A stretch of DNA of 38,850 nucleotides from positions 1 to 38,850 of the forward strand of contig JAZNAQ010000014.1 of assembly GCA_045586595.1 (NCBI GenBank), read 5' to 3'. Below are positions 23,641 to 30,468 of the stretch, piece by piece. Made by a program: the position numbers and the translations under genes. The notes under the pieces are model-generated. The model saw only the letters and a program-made list of their open reading frames with translations. It had not been told where the DNA came from and made no database searches. Each line of letters opens with the position of its first letter. Position 1 is the stretch's first letter. The DNA comes from SIG480 sp045586595 (GTDB lineage: Bacteria > Bacillota > Clostridia > Oscillospirales > JAAYXM01).

Positions 23641-23883
23641 CTATATAACTTTCCACTCAAACATTTCTTTGAAATCATTGTAACATTTCTCACATATCCA
23701 GTGTCCTTTTTCGTCAGTATATGCAATTGGAGTTTTTTCATCTATTCTCGTCCAGCAGAAGGAACAATGATCATGATCCCATGTTTCGCTTGTTTGTTGA
23801 TATGGTTTACAAAAAAGCATTTTTTGATGTAAATAATTTTTTTGATTGGTTAATCTCCATTCATTACTCAAATCTTTGTTCAT
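23641..23883 (-). CDS. small zinc-ribbon protein, likely immunity protein for the orphan toxin
   Basis: An 80-residue acidic, aromatic-rich protein with two CxxC-type pairs (HDHCSFCW at about residues 38-45 and WICEKCYNDF at about 62-71) plus two His in DHDH before the first. A zinc fold is likely. I recall similar proteins as common hypothetical neighbours of Firmicute toxin genes, but have no named family to give. Its ATG overlaps the stop of the Ntox37-like gene by 3 bases (ATGA) and has GGAGG upstream. That coupling is what one expects of a toxin-immunity pair. The immunity role is inference. Confidence 0.7.
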   Translation of the reverse strand: MNKDLSNEWRLTNQKNYLHQKMLFCKPYQQTSETWDHDHCSFCWTRIDEKTPIAYTDEKGHWICEKCYNDFKEMFEWKVI

Positions 23884-24956
23884 TTTTTCTTTCCTCCTCT
23901 TTTTGATAATTCAATTCTTCCATCTTTATAAATTCTGAACCCATTTCCGTATGCATCAATATAATCCCAGTGTGGCCCAACCGGATCCACATGATTTAAG
24001 TCCCAATGCATACTCTCATTAGTTAGAGGGTTGTACCATGCACCTAACCCCTCACTGGGCGGAGATTTGCCCCTCCACTCGAAATCTTTTCCTGGAGCTA
24101 TTGATGGATCATCTCCTGGATATTTGATGTCCGGAAGTTCAACTTTCTTTCCAATATCGTAAAAATCCTCGGCATCATCTATCGCTCTTACCGCATCATT
24201 TACATCATCGACTGCTTCGAGTGCGTCAACTGCCTTATCTGCGACCCTAACTCCATCGACAACCTTATCTGCCGTTCTTACTCCGTCGATGATTCTGTCT
24301 GCTGTTCTTGCGGTCTTTGCAACGTCGGCTATTTCTCCCACAAACGGTATTACGCCCAAAAGGTCAAGCCCTGCTGATATGTAATCCCCTCGCATCAGGT
24401 CTACCGGTATTGATGCAAGGTTTGTGAACGTATCCAGCCCGGGTATTAGCGATGCCGCCGCGAGTGCCGTGCTTGCCCCGTCAAGTATCTTGTTGCTCTT
24501 GGGCTTTTCTTGCTCTTTGACCTGCGGTTGCTCAACATCCTCACGGTACTGATTAAAACCTTCAAGAAATGCCCTCTCATCCTCAGGAGTGAGGTCGCCA
24601 TTCTTTATTGTTGACCCGACATATGTACCCATTGCCGACGGATTCTGAACACCTATTCCATTCGCTATTCTGCGGAGTGTATCTTTAGGGGTTTGGTTTT
24701 GCATATCAACATATGCTTGACGAGCCTTTTGTAAATTCCCCTGCTCTGCCTTATCTTCCTCGCGGTATTTGTTAAACCCCTCGAGAAAGGCTTTTTCGTC
24801 CTCCGGCGTCAGCTTGTCCGAGGTTGGTTGTTGTATAGGGGTTTTCTTCTGCGTTATGCTCTCATACGGCATGCCTATGCCGAACTTCTGCATTCTGCTC
24901 TGTTGCTCCTGCCGCCAATCTCTGTCGCGCGCGGAGTTAAAACCCTCTAAAAACAA
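23880..24956 (-). pseudogene. 5'-truncated (orphan) polymorphic toxin with Ntox37-like C-terminus
   Basis: A 358-codon frame with no ATG or GTG near its beginning, only a TTG at 24956 without a ribosome site. Upstream the frame stays open to a stop at 25041-25043, across a terminator. Residues about 1-135 carry three FLEGFN motifs and match the N-terminal region of the toxin at 26177-27661. A hydrophobic pre-toxin segment follows (AAASLIPGLDTFTNLASIPV, then LDLLGVIPFVGEIADVAK, about 165-210), then repeats of DGVR(T/V)AD(K)VVD. The C-terminus (about 285-355) has SPPSEGLGAWYNPLTNESMH, then DLNHVDPVGPHWDYIDAYG and RIYKDGRIE. This resembles polymorphic toxin type 37 (Ntox37), from memory of the family. 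It may be silent until recombined onto a full-length N-terminus, or weakly expressed from TTG. Confidence 0.75.
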
Positions 24957-24976
24957 ATCATCAAAGCTGTTTTTCT
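24762..24976 (-). repeat. 215-bp direct repeat, copy A (in the orphan toxin)
   Basis: About 95% identical, without gaps, to 27248-27462 on the same strand, by direct reading of both stretches. It encodes the FLEGFNSARDRDW to FLEGFNKYR segment of the toxins. Similarity ends sharply at 24976, just before the terminator, marking a recombination edge. Confidence 0.9.
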
Positions 24977-24998
24977 CTATCTTATCATACTCTCGTAT

Positions 24999-25035
24999 AA
25001 AAAAGCAAACACCCGATGCAAATGCATCGGGTGTT
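24999..25035 (-). terminator. cassette-end terminator, copy 2
   Basis: A 12-bp perfect stem (25008-25019 with 25024-25035, loop AAAT) is followed on the minus strand by TTTGC and T6. It lies 5 bases past the DUF4176 gene stop and directly upstream of the orphan toxin frame. It is nearly identical to the terminator at 23551-23587, differing mainly at one stem base and in the length of the A-run. Confidence 0.92.
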
Positions 25036-25040
25036 CTTGT

Positions 25041-25292
25041 TTATGCTCTGTTCAGTATTGCCTGTAGCTTGTCGTCGTCAGAGCTTTCCATTCCGTAATG
25101 ATGTACTTTCCCTATCTCCTCGTGCTGAAAGAATACGTTGTATTCATCTCCAAGATTCCCCTCGGGATAAAGGCATGCAACATAGTCCCATATGTTCTCA
25201 TTTCCCTGTTGCATCTGCTTTCTTCCATATATCATTATCGGCTTTGTTCCGTTTACCAATGTCACTACTGTTCCTATCGGTAAATATCTCAT
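25041..25292 (-). CDS. DUF4176-family protein
   Basis: An 83-residue protein with the DUF4176 pattern: YLPIGTVVTLVNGTKPIMIYGR at the start, then WDYVACLYPEGNLGDEYNVFF and HEEIGKVHHYGMESSDD. DUF4176 proteins are known as small companions of LXG/type VII-secreted toxins in Firmicutes; their molecular role is not established. Here it is the last gene of the first toxin cassette, 17 bases after the 281-residue gene, with AGGAGG upstream of the ATG and a terminator right after. It suggests the toxins are of a type VII-associated kind, although no secretion genes are in the window. Confidence 0.8.
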   Translation of the reverse strand: MRYLPIGTVVTLVNGTKPIMIYGRKQMQQGNENIWDYVACLYPEGNLGDEYNVFFQHEEIGKVHHYGMESSDDDKLQAILNRA

Positions 25293-25309
25293 TTACTTTT
25301 CCTCCTGTT

Positions 25310-26155
25310 CTATTTTTTTATCTTTACCTTATAGCCATGTCTCTCGGCGGTTTCTTTTATTGCTTTGACAACATCCGCTTTGGTGTAGCCCGGTATGTCC
25401 GAGTATGCAAACACGCTTCCGTTCTCTCTTATCTGCAGCTTGCAGTTCTCTGCATCGCAATACTTCAGCAGCTCTGTGAGCGACATCTTGCAGAGGTCTT
25501 GCTCATCAGCATCAGGGATAAATATATCATATCCTAGCTCTGCTGTTTTTTCGTCCACTCCGCGTATCGCTATCGCATATCCCTGATTATTCAGGATTGT
25601 TTCGTGTTCTCCAAGCCATTCATCATTTTTCTTCTTCTCCCATGAATGGCTGAGGTCTAAACGAAAGCTTCTGTCGCGTTCTTCTTCCGGTTTTATCTCT
25701 CCGTCATTGCGTTTTGCGTATACACTACCCGAACGTGCTATGAGGCATATCTCTTCTTTGGGGATTATTGAAGTAACCTCTTTAAACAACTCCTGCTTTC
25801 GTTTTTTATTCTCCGCATGAGCTGTTGCCACTGCATTTGCGTCCCTCGTCCTGACCTTTTTCATTTTGCAAGTGAGTGAAATGGTATTTTTATAGCGAGC
25901 CTTTTTATCCTTAAGAGGCGATATGGCGATTTCTTCTATTGGCTGCTCTTTGTAATATATCCCTCGCGATTTGAGATGAGCTTTATATCTTTCTTCTAAT
26001 TTCGCTTGAACAAGGGTTATAAACACAAGCCACAGCGGTATTGTTGACAGTAATAATGTCGACAACAAATATTTTTGTCGGCGAATCATTGCTGCCTCCC
26101 TATACTCGCGCGACTCAATAAAAACATCCAATAACGTCTCCCAAAAACTCTCCAT
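25310..26155 (-). CDS. unknown single-pass membrane protein in the toxin cassette
   Basis: A 281-residue protein that I do not recognise. One strong membrane segment (about residues 29-50, YLLSTLLLSTIPLWLVFITL) follows a charged cytoplasmic stretch. The remaining 230 residues are charged, alpha/beta-like and lack obvious motifs. The C-terminal 70 residues look like a compact repeat of an earlier part (YDIFIPDAD.. and IRENGSVFAYSDIPGY). It lies 21 bases after the full-length toxin gene, with AGGTGA before the ATG. This is the place where an immunity protein would be, and a membrane location fits a pore-type toxin. That role is inference. Confidence 0.6.
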   Translation of the reverse strand: MESFWETLLDVFIESREYREAAMIRRQKYLLSTLLLSTIPLWLVFITLVQAKLEERYKAHLKSRGIYYKEQPIEEIAISPLKDKKARYKNTISLTCKMKKVRTRDANAVATAHAENKKRKQELFKEVTSIIPKEEICLIARSGSVYAKRNDGEIKPEEERDRSFRLDLSHSWEKKKNDEWLGEHETILNNQGYAIAIRGVDEKTAELGYDIFIPDADEQDLCKMSLTELLKYCDAENCKLQIRENGSVFAYSDIPGYTKADVVKAIKETAERHGYKVKIKK

Positions 26156-26176
26156 TTTTTCACCTGCTTACCATTT

Positions 26177-27661
26177 TTATGTTGTTAAACCATACAAGGC
26201 ATCATATGTTCCTTCAAACATTTTTTCACCCCATATTCCGCCGATAAAACCACCTACAACTCCGCCAAGCACTGCCAACGGAGCCGCCAGTACACCGCCG
26301 CTCGCAACACCGCCTATGGCTCCAAATACAGTTGCACCGATTTTTGCACCAAGCGCAGAGCCGCCTATGTCACCCAACACACCAGCCGTTGCTTTTATGG
26401 TATCTTTGCCAATCGAACCATCCTCTTTGTAGTCTCCGTATGCTGTCATGCCAAGTTCAACTACATTCAGTACATCTCCTATAGCAGATGCCGCCTTGCC
26501 TCCTGTTTTTAAAAGCTGCATCGCGTCACTGTTAAGTATTTTGGGCACATTCTCCGCAGCTTCTGCAATAGCTTTGTTTGCCTTGTTTTTTCGGCTTAGT
26601 GCATCAACCGCATTGAGTCTCTTCTCCAACGTCGTCGTAACTGCATCTACTTTTGACGCCTGCTTTGCTTTTAAGATGCCTGCTCTGTTATAAAGTGCTG
26701 CCTTTTGTTCTAACCCGGCTCTCGAAGCAAGTGTATCGGTTATTTTGTCTATCATTTCGACATTGTGTTGTTTTATGGAATCTCGATTGAACACCCACTG
26801 CGGAATTGTGCTTGTCTGTAACTTCCCGTCTTGGTCTATATACTTGGTGTCAAGCCCGAGTATGTAGTTTACCGCAGGATTTCCGTTTGCATCAAAAACA
26901 TCTGATGACCCTTTTGCAGCAATACCAAATCTGCCAAGCGGCTCTCGCAGCATACTTACTCCATCTTCCATATTTTCTTTTAAATATTTATTGTATAAGT
27001 ATGTGTGGTTTCTATCACGATATTCATATTGGGTAGACTCAAATGGACTGCCTATTTCGGGGACTAAATCAAGCAATTCACTTGTTTTATTTATCGTTTT
27101 TCGCAATCCGTTCTCTTCTTGCTTCTCACTATAGTAGGAGTTGCCATTCATCATCCCGCGGAGTGTATCGGCAGGTGTATGCTTTTGCATATCGGCATAT
27201 GCTGCGCGAGCTTTCTCAACCTTTGTCTGTTCTACCTTATCCTCGTTGCGGTATTTGTTAAACCCCTCGAGAAAGGCTTTTTCGTCCTCCGGCGTGAGCT
27301 TGTCCGTTGTCGGTTGTTGTATGGGGGTTTTCTTCTGCGTTATGCTCTCATACGGCATGCCTATGCCGAACTTCTGCATTCTGCTCTTCTGCTCCTCGCG
27401 CCAATCTCTGTCGCGCGCGGAGTTAAAACCCTCTAAAAACAAATCATCAAAGCTGTTTTTCTTTGTTGTCTGACGTTGAGTTGTTGATGTGGTTTTTGTC
27501 GGCGAGTTTGCATTTTGCCCATTTGTTGTGTTGCTCGCCTTTGCGTTGTTAACAGCAGCGGCAATATTCTCTGCTATTTTCTCTGCGGGTGTTCTGCTTA
27601 CTCTTTTCATTATCGGGCTTTCGGTGGCGGGTTTCATTAAATAATCATCTATATATAACAA
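26177..27661 (-). CDS. full-length polymorphic toxin with FLEGFN N-terminus and glycine-zipper C-terminus
   Basis: A 494-residue protein starting at TTG, with an AAAGGAGG site 8 bases upstream. Residues 1-70 are low-complexity (Ala/Asn/Thr-rich). Two FLEGFN motifs (about 77 and 133) lie in the part shared with the orphan toxin. The middle (about 190-400) has no motif that I recognise, apart from a Lys/Ala-rich helical stretch. The C-terminal 90 residues are a glycine-zipper pair (LGDIGGSALGAKIGATVFGA, then LAVLGGVVGGFIGGIWG), typical of membrane-inserting toxin ends and LXG-type effectors. No signal peptide is visible. It follows the portal gene by 100 bases, with its own probable promoter. 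The activity is inferred only from composition and context. Confidence 0.65.
   Translation of the reverse strand: MLYIDDYLMKPATESPIMKRVSRTPAEKIAENIAAAVNNAKASNTTNGQNANSPTKTTSTTQRQTTKKNSFDDLFLEGFNSARDRDWREEQKSRMQKFGIGMPYESITQKKTPIQQPTTDKLTPEDEKAFLEGFNKYRNEDKVEQTKVEKARAAYADMQKHTPADTLRGMMNGNSYYSEKQEENGLRKTINKTSELLDLVPEIGSPFESTQYEYRDRNHTYLYNKYLKENMEDGVSMLREPLGRFGIAAKGSSDVFDANGNPAVNYILGLDTKYIDQDGKLQTSTIPQWVFNRDSIKQHNVEMIDKITDTLASRAGLEQKAALYNRAGILKAKQASKVDAVTTTLEKRLNAVDALSRKNKANKAIAEAAENVPKILNSDAMQLLKTGGKAASAIGDVLNVVELGMTAYGDYKEDGSIGKDTIKATAGVLGDIGGSALGAKIGATVFGAIGGVASGGVLAAPLAVLGGVVGGFIGGIWGEKMFEGTYDALYGLTT
27248..27462 (-). repeat. 215-bp direct repeat, copy B (in the full-length toxin)
   Basis: Partner of 24762-24976, with the same length, frame and strand. 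Homologous exchange between the two would replace the glycine-zipper C-terminus with the Ntox37-like one in frame. Confidence 0.9.
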
Positions 27662-27690
27662 CTATCCCGCCTCCTTTAATAATAGTATAA

Positions 27691-27699
27691 ATTTTAGCA
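27691..27699 (-). promoter_or_regulatory. probable promoter of the toxin cassette
   Basis: Minus strand: extended -10 TGC-TAAAAT (27699-27691), about 30 bases upstream of the TTG start. The -35 is weak. An alternative TTTACA-N17-TATTAT lies a few bases downstream but would start inside the ribosome site. Confidence 0.4.
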
Positions 27700-27720
27700 T
27701 TTGTAAATAATTCCTTTCCG

Positions 27721-27747
27721 TGCGGAGAAGAAAGTTTCTTCTCCGCA
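27721..27747. terminator. long hairpin between portal and toxin genes
   Basis: A 13-bp perfect palindrome (27721-27733 with 27735-27747) lies 15 bases past the portal stop. On the minus strand no T-run follows; on the plus strand one does. It may be a weak terminator or a processing hairpin that separates structural from toxin transcripts. Confidence 0.5.
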
Positions 27748-27761
27748 CTTTATTTATTCTT

Positions 27762-29372
27762 TTATACTGCAGGTGTCGGCATTGCGGGAGCTGCTCCGGC
27801 AGGCAAGCCCATCTCCGCCGCCTGTGGGATGGGTGCTATACCGGGTGCGCCCTGTACCGGTTGCATCTTCTGAGCGTTTTTGAGCTTTGCCAGAATCTTG
27901 CCCTTGTTTCGCAGATACTGCTCCGGTATGCCCTCGAGGTATGTTATTACATCAGAGATGATACCCTTTGCAAACAGGTTGTCCATCGTCTGTACCTGCA
28001 TAAGCTCGCTCCAGTATGCCGCAGAGCCAATGTCTACCTTGAGGCTGAGTTCATATGCGCTGTCGGACGAGAAGTCAAACATATCCACCGCGACCTCACC
28101 ATCAACCTCGCTCTGCACTTCGCGGAGTCCGTAGTCAACGCTTATCATATCGACTATCGTCCTCACATAGTCCTCGGTAAACCTGTTGTACGCAAGCTTC
28201 TGCAGCTCAAGCGGCATCGCCGACGCTTTCTGTGTCGCGATGATTGCTGAGGTGTTCTGTGGGTTTATATTACCCAATGCCGCGTCTGACGCGCCCATAA
28301 ACTCAAGCGTATACTGAATCATCTTGTCTATAAGCTGCATTACCTGCCCTGACATATCCGCGCCGCGGAAGTTTGAAGCTATCGCCTCATTAGGGTTGCC
28401 TATAACCCCTATTGCCTGTCCTACTTTGTTTGTCCAGGCAGAAATCTTTGTTGCATCGTATATCGTTTTCGGGAATGCGTTAGCCTTTGCTGAGTGTATT
28501 GCCATTGCAAAGAGCTGGTTTATGCTTATCTGATTCGGTATAAGCCCTGTAATCGCCGCCACTCCGTGATATGAGTTCTTCACTTTCTCCCACGACATGA
28601 TGGCTATCGGGTATCTACGGTATCCGGTATCCCACTCGGGGCGTATTATTGCATTTCGGGTTGTCTTGATTGCATGAACTGTTCCGCCCTCGCGCCAGAA
28701 TTTTACTATTACCGTTGTGAGGTCGTCATCGCTTTTTATACTGCTTATGTCATACATCTCAAGCTCGCGGTCTGCCACTATCTCCATCGCATCTAACTCG
28801 CTCATGCCGTTTCTAATCGCTTCATCACGCACAGAATCGACTGACTTTCTCATTTCTATTAAAATATACGGCTGCTTCTGAACGTCTGATACATAGGGGT
28901 TTCCGAACATGACGTTTGTGTTATCTACAACCTCGCACGCAATTCTCCCCTGCGCCATCTGGCCCGTTTCGGCAGATGGATCAAAGTAGAAATACATGAC
29001 GCCGTCGCCGTCAACCGCCGCGTTGCGTATAACATCGCGCGATTTTGCCTTTATGTCGGCAAGCTCAATAACACGCTCAACCTCACGCGACCATATATCG
29101 GCCTTTTTTGTTTTTTCCTCCGTCGTGATGAACGGAGTAAACGCAATGCCTATGTCGTCAGCAACTATCATTGATATAAAATAACTCACAACACGCCGCA
29201 GTACATTTATTACGGGCTTTGCAAGGTCAGGGGCATTAAGCCCCTCCCACTGCCTGCCGATAAAGAAGTTTTCGTTTTTCTTAACCGTGTCGTAAAGGTC
29301 TATACCGCGGTTATATGACACTGCCTTTTGGTATTCGTGCCATATCTCATGCGGTTTTTTAGATGTTCTCAT
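27762..29372 (-). CDS. phage portal protein
   Basis: A 536-residue portal protein, the ring through which a terminase pumps DNA. Typical features are the N-terminal WHEYQKAVSYNRGIDLYDTV, FFIGRQWEG, KPVINVLRRVVSYFISMIV (about residues 53-71), and the long helical stem near LIPNQISINQLFAMAIHSAK. ASDAALGNINPQNTSAIIAT (about 372-391) follows, which is the conserved wing/crown junction of podovirus- and siphovirus-type portals. The tail is Pro/Ala/Gln-rich. The length and all segments suggest an intact protein. It is the last structural gene. Unusually, the large beta-rich and helical genes stand between it and the terminase. The ATG has AGGAGGAG upstream and overlaps the preceding gene by 14 bases. 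Confidence 0.88.
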   Translation of the reverse strand: MRTSKKPHEIWHEYQKAVSYNRGIDLYDTVKKNENFFIGRQWEGLNAPDLAKPVINVLRRVVSYFISMIVADDIGIAFTPFITTEEKTKKADIWSREVERVIELADIKAKSRDVIRNAAVDGDGVMYFYFDPSAETGQMAQGRIACEVVDNTNVMFGNPYVSDVQKQPYILIEMRKSVDSVRDEAIRNGMSELDAMEIVADRELEMYDISSIKSDDDLTTVIVKFWREGGTVHAIKTTRNAIIRPEWDTGYRRYPIAIMSWEKVKNSYHGVAAITGLIPNQISINQLFAMAIHSAKANAFPKTIYDATKISAWTNKVGQAIGVIGNPNEAIASNFRGADMSGQVMQLIDKMIQYTLEFMGASDAALGNINPQNTSAIIATQKASAMPLELQKLAYNRFTEDYVRTIVDMISVDYGLREVQSEVDGEVAVDMFDFSSDSAYELSLKVDIGSAAYWSELMQVQTMDNLFAKGIISDVITYLEGIPEQYLRNKGKILAKLKNAQKMQPVQGAPGIAPIPQAAEMGLPAGAAPAMPTPAV

Positions 29373-29565
29373 TTTCTATCTCCTCCTGTTCTGTTCCGTC
29401 GTATCCCAAAAGGTTTTCCCACTGGCGCAGAAGCGCATGGTCAACCTTCTCGGGCTCTGCCTCTCCGGTTTCTTTCTGAGGTTCTGCGTTTAAAAGCTTT
29501 TCAAAAACTATCCCCGAGCCGAACACAAGCGCCCCCAGCAACATTGAAATTAAACACCATATCAT
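29359..29565 (-). CDS. 68-residue single-pass membrane protein
   Basis: A small protein: one membrane segment at the N-terminus (about residues 2-22, MIWCLISMLLGALVFGSGIVF), followed by an acidic tail (WENLLGYDGTEQEE). The frame opens three codons earlier with GTG overlapping the previous stop; the ATG used here has AGGTGA 6 bases upstream. It overlaps the portal gene start by 14 bases, so it is translationally tied to it. Size and topology would allow a holin-like or assembly role, but I see nothing diagnostic. Confidence 0.65.
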   Translation of the reverse strand: MIWCLISMLLGALVFGSGIVFEKLLNAEPQKETGEAEPEKVDHALLRQWENLLGYDGTEQEEIENENI

Positions 29566-29570
29566 ATCGC

Positions 29571-30446
29571 TCACCTGCCGTTTATCACGTTATAGAGCTG
29601 GTCTACACTTACGCCAAGAGTTTTAGCAATGTCTGCATTTGAGAAGCCTGCTTTTGCAAGTGAAAGCATCCAATTCTTTAATGCCTGTTCTCTTTCCCAC
29701 TGGCGCTCCTGTGCGGCGATAGCCTGTTCTCTCTCATACACACTGCGTTCCCATATATCACGGTTTGCGTTTATACCTGCAGTATATGCGGCGTTATCCT
29801 GCGCAGCGATTGCTTCTGCCGCATCAATTCCGTGCTGGTATACGAGCTTCTCATAATCGGCTATCGCGTTTGCCTTTGCGATGTCGCCGTCATACACGGC
29901 GTTGCGATATGCGGTGTCAAGCTCTCGGAGATATTCATCTCGTGCAAGCGCGTTTGAGTTCATCGCCTGCTGGTATGTATTGGCAAGTCTCATTTTTGAT
30001 GTTTCGGAGTATCCCGAGTTCGAGAGCCCGAGTTTTGCCGCCTGCTCGCTTGCAACACCATACGGGTTTGACGCACTTACATATGACTGATATGCGTTGC
30101 GGTTTGCATCTTCGTACTGTCTTTGGGCCGCTTTTCTCTGGTCTTTGATAGATGCAAGCTGCTTATTTGTCGCCGCGCTTATGCCCTGAACTCTTGCGTT
30201 GTTAGCTGCGCCGAGGTGTGACAGGCTTGCATTATACGCGTTTCTTATATCATCAGAAACACTGGCCGGGGTTTTAACGCCGCCGTTAGCTGTGAGTGTA
30301 AAAGTGCCGCCGGCGGTAGGAACAGTTGAACCGATATCAACACGCTGTGTTCCCCCCTGGTCTTTATACGTCTTGCCGTCTATTATGTAGCCCTGCGCAC
30401 TCTGGCCTGTGGGTGTCTGATAAATTACTGATTTTGCATTACTCAT
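29571..30446 (-). CDS. helical structural-type protein with C-terminal HTH-like segment
   Basis: A 291-residue protein that I do not recognise. Residues about 1-60 are beta-like (IYQTPTGQSAQGYIIDGKTY). Residues about 65-265 are a long Ala/Asn/Gln/Tyr-rich coiled-helical body (AKLGLSNSGYSETSKMRLAN in the middle). The end, LAKAGFSNADIAKTLGVSVD, reads like a helix-turn-helix. The composition resembles phage internal virion or scaffold-like proteins. A short DNA-binding end could attach it to packaged DNA (inference). It lies 22 bases after the 700-residue gene, with GGAGGAAAT before the ATG. Confidence 0.6.
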   Translation of the reverse strand: MSNAKSVIYQTPTGQSAQGYIIDGKTYKDQGGTQRVDIGSTVPTAGGTFTLTANGGVKTPASVSDDIRNAYNASLSHLGAANNARVQGISAATNKQLASIKDQRKAAQRQYEDANRNAYQSYVSASNPYGVASEQAAKLGLSNSGYSETSKMRLANTYQQAMNSNALARDEYLRELDTAYRNAVYDGDIAKANAIADYEKLVYQHGIDAAEAIAAQDNAAYTAGINANRDIWERSVYEREQAIAAQERQWEREQALKNWMLSLAKAGFSNADIAKTLGVSVDQLYNVINGR

Positions 30447-30468
30447 TATATATTTCCTCCTGAAATTT

